The notes beneath the pieces were generated by a model. It was given only the letters and a program-made list of their open reading frames with translations, made no database searches and had not been told where the DNA came from. This document shows, in pieces, positions 24,701 through 35,697 of a stretch of DNA of 64,000 nucleotides (within the stretch, counting starts at the first letter, position 1; every line of letters begins with the position of its first letter). Both the position numbers and the translations under genes were made by a program. Origin of the DNA: Diploscapter coronatus (Eukaryota > Nematoda > Chromadorea > Rhabditida > Rhabditidae). The stretch covers positions 32,015,201 through 32,079,200 of the forward strand of contig OZ038422.1 of the NCBI GenBank assembly GCA_964036155.1, in the 5' to 3' direction.

Positions 24701-26408
24701 TTCCCTCCTTCACTCAATCTCTGCAGAGTGGAGGCAGCAACAAATGTTTGGAAGGGAAAAACGTTCATCTTGAGGTTGAGGCTGGCAAAAAATCGAAGAG
24801 AAAAAGATGAACATTGACAGGGTGTTTAGAGGATATTGAAGGATTCCGGAAGTCGAATATATGAAGGAAGACTCACATCGAATCCGACTTGGTTCTGATA
24901 ATAGCCGATCGCATCGTCGATCTGCCGCAATCGGAAAGAACGCCGCCTGGCCTCTCGATCCAGCAGAATCTCCTCCATTCGACGCATCAGCAGTTGACGC
25001 TCACGTCTAAAATACATACTTCATTCGGAAAGAAGAAAAAGCTTGCAATTTGTTATCTTGTCTTAGATTCGATTGGTTCAAAAATCGCGCTTCATTGTCG
25101 CAAATATAAATGCTCTCACGCTATAATTGGTTTAGCACAGTGACAACGATGAAATTTCATTCCAATGCAATTTTACTACGGCGAAAGTTTACAATAGTTG
25201 CCCATGAAACTTATCTTTTCTGCATTCGTCAAACTCATAACGTAGTGAAGAAAAACTTACTGATAAAATTTATAGTTAGCAGCGACTCTGTCTTCGTCGC
25301 TTCCGCTTTCGAGAAAATAAAATATTATCGCTCCAATCAACATATAAACCATGATAAATATAAGGGGAAATAGATACTAAAAATTGAGCAATCTAATGAT
25401 GAAAAGTTACAATTAGAAACTCACCTTTATGTGATACCTTTTATACGCATTCGTGAATATTTCTTTGAAGTTCAACTCCTTCAATTGCGTTAGATTAAAA
25501 CTCAAATTAGGGACATTTGCAGCAGAGGGATTTTCACTGTTGTTTCCAGATGGATGATGGCTTCGGGCCTGAAACTAGGTAATTTATTTGAATTTTTCTA
25601 GTGTTCAAGCAAAATTTATTAGTTGCAATAAGGGAAAGGTATTTGTTATGGTACGATTTGTAAAGTTGAATTCAAAAACCCCGGAAGCAAATAATATGAT
25701 CTTTTACAATATCTAGACAAATTTTAATATATGAGTTGGGATTGGATACCGAAATTTTCTAAATCAGTATTTCGTCTTATCACTAATTACGTCCCAATTT
25801 TTCCTTCAATGCATTATTTCTATCTTTCTGTATACTGAAAAATGAGTTACGCAGAACGTATCACTTCCGAGATTCACGAAGTCAACGCTTTATCATTAAA
25901 CCTGTAGAATTCTGTCATGTTTCTCGGTAGAAGTGGTTGTCTGCGATCCGAGAGATATCTTTGACGCTTTCCTGCGTTCTGCAGCAGTTGCAGTAGCCGC
26001 ATGTGTCCCGTGTGAAGTTCCTGCCGCAGTGCCTGAAGTCGTCGGACCGCCCACTCGATGAGAATGGGCTCCCTCTCCAGAACTCTGAACTCAAGGGGGA
26101 GTTGAAGGATAGATCCACATGCGAGAATAGAGGGTTAATATATCATATCATTTGCCTTTGTAATAATGGAATGCTAACTTGCAGATGTGCTGGAAATGAC
26201 TCATTCAGATGAATCGTGCATTTGATTAGTGGGATCGATTTGTCATTGGATAAGAATGGGAAATGGTAGGAATTTGTATTTAAAAATATCCTTTCATATA
26301 TGCATTCTTAATCTGAATATGGTAAAAATTTACGCCGAATTTTACCTGTGAGCCTGGCCGTCGTCTGGCTCGATTGCTCAGCTCATTGAACCTGAGCAGA
26401 ATGGGCAT
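18756..26408 (-). CDS. TWiK-type two-pore-domain potassium channel with long QT-repeat tail
   Basis: A K2P background K+ channel of the plasma membrane. Twenty minus-strand exons: 26346-26408, 25902-26084, 25425-25568, 25261-25376, 24877-25006, 24481-24550, 22827-22966, 22256-22294, 22077-22199, 21629-21777, 21437-21582, 21068-21149, 20922-21022, 20788-20876, 20429-20520, 20294-20387, 19785-19901, 19567-19737, 19086-19328 and 18756-18863; every junction keeps phase, 799 residues. TM1 is YLFPLIFIMVYMLIGAIIFY (131-150). Filters are TIGYGDL (234-240) and TIGLGDI (374-380); TM4 is MMVLCFVFVIIGLSLVS. It resembles C. elegans TWK-7-like channels. The tail past residue about 430 is intrinsically disordered and acidic, with eight QT motifs at residues 549-680, then an Asp/Glu run and the basic end SDRRKSQ. 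The exon at 22256-22294 is the least certain. The intron 21023-21067 is 45 nt. Confidence 0.9.
18910..19010. repeat. triplicated inverted motif in the last channel intron
   Basis: A left arm at 18910-18931 complements CGAGCGAATACTACAA at 18966-18981 and again GCGAATACTACAATAG at 18992-19007. The 16-bp match is perfect for both partners, so the RNA can form either of two competing hairpins. It lies in the intron 18864-19085. Confidence 0.7.
19567..20520 (-). other. QT-motif array in the K2P channel tail (putative LC8 binding)
   Basis: Four consecutive exons encode eight QT motifs: EIQTEI, GIQTIE, ECQTDE, ETQTQQ, SCQTHH, YVQTFI, RIQTPQ and TIQTED. Threonines fall at residues 551, 575, 594, 608, 632, 644, 668 and 680. 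Intervals of 24, 12, 24 and 12 are exact multiples of 12, and threonine-bearing degenerate copies (MEQT, AET, AETST) fill most skipped registers. TQT and GIQ cores are the known anchors for dynein light chain LC8/DYNLL. Confidence 0.75.
22967..24480 (-). other. 1.5-kb channel intron inside the first selectivity filter
   Basis: The intron splits the first filter between TTI and GYGDL, a position common in K2P genes. It includes a purine-rich plus-strand stretch and several chance open frames; no element was recognised. Confidence 0.6.
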
Positions 26409-27559
26409 CGCTGCAGCCCTGCACTGACACTAATTCGGCGGCTGATTCGGCTTCTGTCCTCAGGCACTTAGACAGACAATCGATATGGACAAGAGGCTGA
26501 TTCGAGGATTCGAGCAGTTGAAAGAAGAAACTGATTGCACTCGGGCTAAATGCAGTGTGGAGAAGAACTGCTTGACTTACTGACTGACTGGCTGGATAAT
26601 GATCACTAAACAGAAAGAAGATTGAATTACGTCACGCAAATAGTTGAAAAGATGCGTAATATTATTGTAAATCATGATAGAAAGTGATATAGCGACTGAG
26701 TATGCATTTATTAGTGGTGAACAACGCGATAAGTTAATTTAGGCAATCGAATGTCTGAAGATATGCAATTTCGTGTGTTTATTCCCGTTAGAAGCAGCAT
26801 CATGATTCTTCCTGCAGGAATGCAAAGGTTTCAAAGTTCGAAAGATCTCCATAAATACGCATGTGTGGATGTTAAAATGTTGATCATAAAACCTCGGCTG
26901 GAGGTAACGCGATACCTTTGGATAAAAAGATTAGACGGGCTTGCAAAAACAATCGACTATACAAAATGAAAACTAACAACGAGACAAGTTGGCATGAAGA
27001 AATGAAGGTAGGACAAGAGATAATGCAAAACGCATAAATATGAAATATGGTTGGTTTTGTGCAAATAACAAGGCGATATGATAGGTGATGGGCAGAAAAC
27101 TAACGATCACGCTCCTTCGGGATGTGCTGCTCAGGTAGAGGGGCAGTTAGTTAGCAGACAAACCCAAACAGCCCAGAGGGGGAGAGAGAGAGATGCTTGA
27201 GAATGGGACAGAGAAGAAGAAACATACAGAGGTGTAATGGGAAATAGAATTAGAGAGGGAGAGAAAAAGCAGCTGACAGAAAAGACTTGTCAGGAAGAAA
27301 GCAGCGAGGTGCAGGGCTCTGCATAGAGAGATATCATGAAAACTTGCCAACTCCCCCACGTATGTAGAGATAAATTATCTCCCAATCACACCCATGCTCC
27401 ATTGCTCCGAGGTGTGCTTTGATTTTAACGCTGAACTCATCTAGCATTTATTGTCGTTTACTTATGATTTATTTTTAGGAATATATTTTGGAGTTACAAT
27501 ATTCTCCTGTCATAATATTACAAAGGATTTTGTAGGAGTTAATTTAAATTGCAACAATT
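26409..27559. promoter_or_regulatory. upstream region of the K+ channel and 3' flank of the oxidase
   Basis: No coding exon. On the minus strand, AG dinucleotides just before the channel ATG (for example GGGCTGCAG ending 2 nt before it) could be a leader acceptor. A GA-rich tract lies at 27176-27220. TTTATT at 27468-27473 is the minus-strand poly(A) signal of the oxidase. Confidence 0.4.
27468..27473 (-). terminator. poly(A) signal, D-amino-acid oxidase gene
   Basis: AATAAA on the minus strand, 87 nt after the stop codon at 27560, a normal distance. Confidence 0.6.
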
Positions 27560-29782
27560 TTATAATTTAGATAAAACTGGTCGAGAGGATGAATTGTAAG
27601 AACTGTGTCTGATGTTCTCCACCAAGTTGGCGACGTCGAGAGCGCAGCCCCAATGCAGACAAATTCCTGATCCGCCATGACCATAGTTGTGAACGACCAT
27701 CTGACCACTCGGGAGTGACTCCGCTTCAATTCGAATTTCAGAACGAGCTGGACGAAGTCCTATGTGGTGCGACAGAATTTGACCGTTCTGAAAGAGACGA
27801 TTATGCCTTTTAAAATGTGAAATTGCTTCATCGTTGTAAAGAAAACTGAAGAGCGCAAATATCATAAATGTCGAAACCGCAGGATTTAATATCATTTTTG
27901 TCACATATTTTTCACTTTTCTATCTCCTGACCGCTCCAGATCTTTGCCAATGTTCTTTCCGCGTCGAAAATTCGAAAAAGTTAACCCGTTTCAGAAATAT
28001 CACGTTCGTAACAGACTTGTTGCATATCATAAACAATTGACTTATTAACAATTTTCTTTGAGCAGAGAAGCTAATTTGGATTATTAGTAATGATTATGGA
28101 ATCTCAGCAAGAATAAATTAGCCTGCAACAACTTGTAGTAACTGTTTAAATTTTCAAACTTTGCCAAACTGAAAATACTGTTGCAGACATAATAAACTTT
28201 TTTATCGTATTAGAGTGCTAAAATATAAACTGCCTGCTACAAGCTGTTTCAATAAGTTCGTTTTTTGCTGAGATGCACTTTGTCGTATTCAAAATGCTGC
28301 ATCATTTAACACCTATCATCAATTTCTAGAAAATACAGATATTTGCATACTTTCAGTTGTGGAGCAGTTTTGAAGGCATTCTCCAGCAGCTTCTTGGCCA
28401 CGTTGTCATCGAGTTCGGTTTCCCATTTGTGTCTGTCTTTAGTTCCTCCAATCACTAGGAAATCACGACTGAAATTATAATCATTTTACACAAAGATTTT
28501 TTTTCAAACTTTGGCAGGATATAAGTATCGCCGTCGTTGTAGAAGTGCATGAAACCGTCGCATTTATAGCGAATAATCTAGAATTTACAATGCCACTTTC
28601 AAAGACTGAAATATCATGTTTACTTGTCCACGAATCGGATGCAAATCCTTGTCTTTCAACACGCTATGAGCATTCAGTCCCGTACAATTGATAATTAGGT
28701 CGTATCCGGTTATCTGCTCGAAACTATCCACTTTTCGACCTTCTATTTTACCGCCATTTTCAAGAAATCTGCAACATTATTACATAAAAAAGACAAAAAC
28801 TCAATGAAGATCAACTTTTTCATGAGATGGTCCATGTAGAGAGTTGGCTGTATATAATAAGTCGTGAAGAAATAGCCAGCCCTAAACCATAAACAATTTC
28901 GATGTTCTGCTGGGCAGATATGATAAAACTAGCTTCGCTTTAGGACTTCTTCTCATCACTTCTTCGGGTGTTAAAACGGTGAAATGCTTCATGATTGGAG
29001 CCCAAAACGGTATCGGCTCATTTGGATCATATTCATCGCCGTGCAAGAATGTAAAACCAGACATCTCCTGAAATAATAATTGAAGCATGATATGGAAAAC
29101 GAATAATAATCAGTCTTAGATTTTTCCGCCTCAGAAATGTTCTTATTCTGTTAGTGACTATTTTTTAAAAATATTTCTTTCGTTTTCAAAGTTCAATATT
29201 CATTTTTTAAAGTCGTAAAATAAATACCCCAGCTCCGCCATTTGGTTTTTCTTTCATAAATCTCTCGATCTGATCCATCGTATCTTTCGTCCATCGACTA
29301 AATTTCACTATTCGCAATGAAATTTCAAAAATAACAATTCAGATGAATTACTAGATCTTGGACTTATCCCCGCTAACCAAATAAGGCGAAATGTATCCAC
29401 CTGCAATGTCTGAGACCAAATTCGGGGAGAATTTTTCAGCGATTATCGTTATCTGTAATTGATGATTTTGAAGACTAAAATTATTGCACAGAAAACTTTC
29501 ATATGAAATGGTGTAAATTTCGTTAAACTAGAAATTACATAGTTGCGTTAGTAGATGTTTAGATTTTCATGAAAAAAGATAAAAGAGCATGATGGTGTGA
29601 AGATACTAAATTTATATCTCACCCCATCTCATGCCAATTCTTGAAATGACGGAATGAAAAATTATAATTTGTAAGCAAGTAAAAAGAGTACTTGCAAATC
29701 ATTGAATTTTTCCTGTAGAGCTGTGGCAGAAGCCAACCCACTGATACCACATCCGAGGATTGCAACTCGATACAGCTTTGGC
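27560..29782 (-). CDS. peroxisomal D-amino-acid / D-aspartate oxidase (first few codons missing)
   Basis: An FAD-dependent oxidase that deaminates D-amino acids to 2-oxo acids, ammonia and H2O2. Exons in order: 29692-29782, 29364-29452, 29228-29297, 28934-29067, 28816-28881, 28624-28768, 28510-28577, 28351-28468 and 27560-27787, about 336 codons (family about 340-347). The FAD Rossmann motif VAILGCGISGLASA is at the start; FSPNLVSDIAGGY, NCTGLNAHSVLKDKDLHPIRGQ, GLRPARSEIRIE and the flavin-binding NYGHGGSG are all in order. The last three residues are SKL, a classic peroxisomal targeting signal. The first exon seen begins inside a codon, so a short ATG exon lies upstream and was not found. One intron (28882-28933) must use a GC donor to keep AGYFFTTYY in frame. 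I cannot decide between DAO and DDO specificity. Confidence 0.9.
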
Positions 29783-32700
29783 CTAAATTGAAAGAAAATG
29801 ACGGCATTTTGAAAATTAGGGTAGCGTAATGCCCTTTCAAAATATGACGCTACAATTTCCAAAAAAAAACAAATAATAACATTTTTTCATTGATTTGATG
29901 GAATCGTGATATCATAATATGAAACTTGAGTTTTTAATCATCATATACACAGATCTAGGACTTTTAACCAGTGCAGAGGCTTATGCACAGTTTTGTTTGG
30001 TTTCGGTTGAAAAGTTGAAATTCTGTGCGATGTGATTTCAGCTTAAAAATGCGGGAAGAGAGTTTCAAAGTCTGCATATATGCAAATATCCCAGAAAGAC
30101 CTATTGAATATCGATGTTCGAATTTTTGCTTATTCATAATTGTGCGAAGTTTGAACTCTGCTCCGATCTTATACCATTCGTCTTATTGCATTCGTAAAAC
30201 TGACTTTTTTGCCTGCAGCTGTTCGAAGGAGGGAACATTTTTCGTCGAATTTCAGAATCTCAGAATATTCTGTTCTTTTTTATTTCAAATCTATACGAAT
30301 TATTCAATTTGAGTAATCCCAATTCCTACTTTCATTCCTGATTTCTTGCACCTGTCAGATTCTTCCTCTACCCCTTTCCTTCCCTTTTTTCTCTCATTTT
30401 CATCCAGTTTCATGGCTCCATTCCTGCCTCTTTCCTTGACGACATTTCGTGTTTTTTGTCGGTTTCCATAAAAAAACAAAATCTATGGGTTCGTGAAGAG
30501 AGACGCTGCAAATTGGAGAGGTCTAGAGAAGCAGAGAAGAAGATTGCCAGCGGTAGTGAATTGTGATGAATTTTCTGTAGCCTGAAGAATCTTTTTCTTT
30601 TTATCTCTCTAGCAGCTCATATTCTTCGATTTCAATGTCTGCATCTCTTCAGCATCCTCGCGGTCCTGCAGCCTTGCGCGTCCCTGTCCATTCGAAATCG
30701 GGCCGATGCAAATTAGCAGTGCCCGGTGCTAGCCGATGGAAAGAAGAAGAAGGGTAAAAAATGGAATGAAATGGGAAAGGACAGGCAAAAAGAGCAGAGG
30801 ACACATGGTCAGAGAAGAGGAAGAGAGGGAAGGTTACGATTGAGAGGAAAGGGGGAGGCGAAATGGCCCAATCAAATGTCTGGCTTATGAAATTGAAACC
30901 AAATCCCCATTCCCTTCTTCCATTCCCATTTCGCATTCATCACATTCATTCTCATCCCAATTCTCTCCATTCTCCATTCCCCTTCCCTACATAAATTACC
31001 CGTCCTTTCAACTAGCTCTTCCATCCAAAAAATACCTGCCTAAAACCAAGAATTATTCCGGAAGAGCTGCCCGAGAAAATCGCCGTTAAAAATACTCAGC
31101 TTCAAAAACGGACCATTTCCTCTGCCCTCCCCCCTAATCTATTCGTCCATTCTATTCGCATGAGTTGAGAGCTACAGTATCCTAGTGGATTTATTTTTAG
31201 CATTGTCGAAGAAATTGGGTTCACTATTTTAGCTTTCGGTGGATTTGAGAAATTTATGAGATTTTATATTTCGTCCATCTCCCAAGTCAAAGTGCCTTTT
31301 TGATCGCCGAAAAATCGAATTAAATCGACAATCGAAATGAAAAACCTCGACTCGATTAGTAGTTTCGTGCATTTTATTGCATAAATCGAATGGACGAATG
31401 AGAAATTGAATGATTGAATGAATGACCGCGAAACTGAAATCGAACTTGATTCCTCAGAAAACAGGCATTCTTTCTGTTATTTGATTGGTTCAATGCTGGA
31501 ATGCATACTCTATTAGATATTCATTTTTAAAGTTCAAAGTTATTCAAATACTTATGAACATTCAAAAGTGATCTAACCCATATTCAACTCAGGATCCCAG
31601 CAGTTGACAGGTCTTAAAGTTTTGGACACGGTCCTGCTAAATATGACAGCGAAAAGAAAGAATGAATTTTCTCGCTTTTTCTCATTGTATGTCACCGCGC
31701 GTTCCCATGCTATTTCTTCTCTCTTCTCGCTGTCATGTTTAACAGGATCGTGTTCAAAACTTTAAGGCCTCCCGGTTGGTCATTTTCTGTCTCCGTCTGC
31801 AAGCCACATTTCATTCAAACTCGTTGTCTGTCTGTATCCCACAGTCTGCATTCCTCTTTTCCTTCTCTCGTTTTTGCATAATGTGATCGACCTCTTTCTT
31901 GCATTCTCCATTCAAATCTCATCGTCCTCACCTCTTTCTCATTTGGCTGTGATGATGCAATGCACAGAGCAGTCCAAGGCAGTCGGCTTCCTTCTACATG
32001 AGTCAGCTTAACTCTCATCATACCTTCTCTTTCTTATTCTTCACTTTCTAATCAGTCCAAATTTGCAAATTAATTTTTGAAGGAAATGTCTAACTTTTTG
32101 AAATACGATTTAATCATCCCAATAGTCTGAATGATGAAATGATGACAAACTGCAAAAGTCGATTTAGATTTGAAATTGGACTTATAAAGATTTGAATGTC
32201 ACCGGGAACTATTTATTTAGAGGAATTTAGCTCTACTCTACTGCTATTTTTAAATAGCAAGAGATAATAATTTCCTAGAATTGAGTGAACTTATCAAAAT
32301 TTTTCAATAGAGAATTCAGGAAAAACGTGACCTTCGCAAATGATGACCCAAAATGTATCTCACGATTAGGCCAATATTTGAGTTTGCTGATAGTAAAATA
32401 TTTTGAATTTTTTGTTAAATGAATCTCTATAGCATTCAGAAGATCTTCCTATGAAGATCAGCCTATGCCTACGCTAATTCTCTAACTGATCTATTCTTTT
32501 TGCAAAATCCAAATCATTTCATAAAATCTATGGGCGAAATTATTTCATCATCATCTCATTTTCTGCCTGTCATTGTCATTTCTGAAAAATTGGCGCCCTA
32601 TTTCCTTCTTCTTTTGAGTAAGTTGTCCTGTTCAAATTCGCCTTCCGATCATTTCACATTGGGCGCCAAAATCGTTGTTTCAGTGGATCGCGAGCAGCGT

Positions 32701-35697
32701 TCATTTTTGCATTCTTGCCGCGTCCGTTCCGTTCTTCCTTCTGCTTCTCTGCGTCTCTACTCTGTGCTCTCTCACCTTCTTCATCTGATTTTTTTGATTT
32801 TCTCATTTCTTTTGGTTTCGCTGGTTAGTCCTTCCTTCTTTTGCCTTTCAATTTTCCCTCCCTCCTCTTTTTTCCTTCCATATGCCAAGCCAGGCTAGGA
32901 GAGACGCTATCCTCTTTTTGAGTAAGCAGACATTCAGTTCTTCAGTTCTTTCCACAGACAAGGCTGAGGGATACTCTTCCATTCTCCCTTCCGATCCCTC
33001 AGATCACGGTCGACTATTTGAATATCTAGTTTGGGTTTTCTTAAATGGATAACCCTATCCTGCGCGCCAATCAAATTCTACACTCTTAAGGCAACGTCAC
33101 TAAATATCGAACCATTAAATTAGCTTGTGCAATTGATCAAAGATGACTTGATTCGAAATAGCGTTTATGAAGTTTCAAAGGAGAGAAATTTTCTCTTCAA
33201 CCTTATGTATTGATAAAATTCATTTGAAGTCATCTTATATCTTTATAGTCATCCTGCTAAATCCGAAAGGAATACACAAATGTAAATTATTTAGCTCCAA
33301 CTACCTTTTCTCTTACCATATTTTCGCATTTCTTTTTCCATTCCCCTTCCTTTCTACTCTGCTCATTTGCTCTGCTCCCCCATTCTCCTAACAACAGCCT
33401 TGCTCCACTCTCGGCTTTCCCAGCTACAGTAATCCAAAAGAACTCCTTCCTCATTCATCACATCCACATGAGCCTGTTTACACATTTGGAACAGATTTGA
33501 TCTTTCAATAATAAAATTGCTAGGTCTATTCAACTAAAGTAAAAAAAAGATATACACTTTCAAAATGGGTTTGATCCTCATCCTCAATCAGTGAAACCCC
33601 ATAGGTTTCTTATTACCTACTACCTACAAAATATTCGCTACTTCGACCATTGAAACTATTTCAGTGCTAGGTTCTCGTCAAGATATCGATTCGAAACTGC
33701 AAACTGCGTGAGATTTCGAATCGTTTTTCTTGATGCGATCTTGGACTGCTTTTGGGGCAATCAATAGATTCGCAGTAAGTTTTCATTTTCATGAATACTC
33801 AGACTCGACTTATAGCTCAACGTTTTTCGAAGATGATAAGTTAAAGCTATTGCCTCAAATAACCTATGGGGTGAAGCTGATACTTTCAACAGTAAGATAT
33901 TTTTGAATCCGAAATCTAGGATGCCAAAATATGGAGAAAAGAAGCTATTTTATGCTAGTCCTTCCAGATACTATATTTCTCCCTTTCTAGTTTAATGAAA
34001 AATAATCGTGCACCATTTTGACCTTCCAGGTTTCGGATCAAATAATATCTCTTATCATTTTTCAATTTTAGAACAAAATAAACATTTTCAAACTAGTTCT
34101 AGAGAAACACTTACATTTGTAGAGGGTAATTTGACTAGAATTGGAGCGTAGAATTCGATAGCCTTGCAGTGTTTGTAACTCACCAGTAAATTGGGCGGTT
34201 ATAAAGGGTTGCAAGTCCGCTTGTTTCCTTTCTTTTTCTTATCAATCTCTCCCCAATTTATGTTCTTTTATCACAATTATTATCACTCAGTCAGTGCACT
34301 AGCACTCTCTCCACATTCAGAAAAAAAATGATAACTTCAGTCTCTGGTTATACAATCAGATCATCAAATGCATTGTCTCGTCCCTGTCTCGTGGCCAGTC
34401 CATTTCCACGTTTCGTTGCAAAATGCAGTCATCTCCTTGGATATTTCGATGAAACGACAAAATGATGCAACTCCTCGGCGGATGGAGCGCATTTCCATTC
34501 TGTCAACAGGGCACATTTGCAGCATTCGCTGACAATTCACGTGTTCGTTATCTCTACACGAAACTAAATACGGTTACTTTTCTATTAGAATTATTGATAA
34601 AGAATTTCCAGACTGGGGAGAGCAGACTAAACTCATTCGGTCTACTGTCACAAATCGCGTGAATCGTTTCGTTCTTTCGATGAAATGCCTATTGCACAAT
34701 TTTGTATGCTTTTTCATCAGAGTTGTTGACTATTTTCTAACTCTTTTGACTGACGATCTTTGCGGTTTCAATAAACTACTGCATCATGAAAGTAACTTGA
34801 ATTTAACTGAATAACTCAGTCTATGTTCGGACAATCTTCGTTATTAAATTTGCTGTAGCAATCAAAAATCGGGTTCTTTGAATATATCGGCGGGCCGTCT
34901 CTCGTCAATTTGGGATGAGGGTAAAAAATTTCTCATTTCATATAAAAAAAAAAACTTTATTCTCTAATTTTAGTATCAAAATTTGAACAAGCGAATGAAA
35001 TGAAATAAAATATGCGAGCACGCGAAATGTACACGAATAACTGAATAAATCAATCTCGTAACACATTATGTAACAGACACTTTGTACCTGTATAAGGGGA
35101 GTTCAGTTAATGCATTGTGATCTTCGTTATTTCAGAAGAATCATTAAAAATGCGATAAAGTAATGAAGATCAACAACAACAATGCAAAATAATTACCAAA
35201 TTCGATGTGAATAATGACAAACTATACATTATCATAATCTCAATAATTAGCAAATCGCTTCCCGTAGTAGAAGCTTGAATAATTTCAATATTGGACCCCG
35301 CGAAAAGAAAACCATGAAAAAGCAAAATAAATACCCTGATAAAGAAAACGTCGTAATGCACATGAAATTTTTCGTTGATCGGAAGAATCGCTGAAAAACT
35401 GGGATTAATGTATCAAGTGACTAGAAAACTTGCAACTTGCAATATTTGATCCTGCATGAATACCGTAATAGAATTCTTTGAAATATTTTTCGTAAATAAT
35501 TTTGAAATTACAAGACAACTGACAACAAAGAATAATAATATAACCTTTCGAAGATATTTTTAGTCCTCAACTGATCATATTTGACAAAATTACTATATTA
35601 CTATATATCTGCCATTTTGTAATTTTAAAATATCAGCTTTCTGCATCTACATTCATCTAACAAGTGAGCAGTCTCCTGCTGATCCTCTCGGGGCTCT
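29783..35697. other. 6-kb gap between oxidase and GPCR genes
   Basis: Should contain the oxidase's first exon and promoter and the GPCR 3' UTR; neither is resolved. Strand composition flips several times: purine-rich on plus at 30.73-30.86 kb, strongly pyrimidine-rich at 30.9-31.15 and 32.55-32.9 kb. The open frames there (for example 32500-32898) are low-complexity Ser/Phe/Leu translations of these tracts and not credible genes. A hairpin element lies at 31614-31765. Confidence 0.4.
31614..31765. mobile_element. 152-bp hairpin MITE, mariner-like ends
   Basis: The left arm starts TTAAAGTTTTGGACACGG and the right arm complements to TTAAAGTTTTGAACACGA. Each arm runs about 50 bp with a few mismatches (both carry ATGACAGCGA), leaving a loop of about 50 bp. 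No coding capacity. Related single arms are near 59478 (TCTTAAATTTTCGACACGAT) and 60765. Confidence 0.65.

Noticed and set aside
25915..26118. Alternative reading frame of the second channel exon (Cys-rich peptide)
   Set aside because: All three frames are open in this exon, but only the Ser/Thr/Ala-rich frame links phase 0 on both sides to the start exon and to the exon beginning ARSHHPSGNN.
32500..32898. 132-codon plus-strand frame
   Set aside because: A pyrimidine-tract artefact: it ends in Ser/Phe/Leu low complexity, with no start-proximal acceptor or domain.
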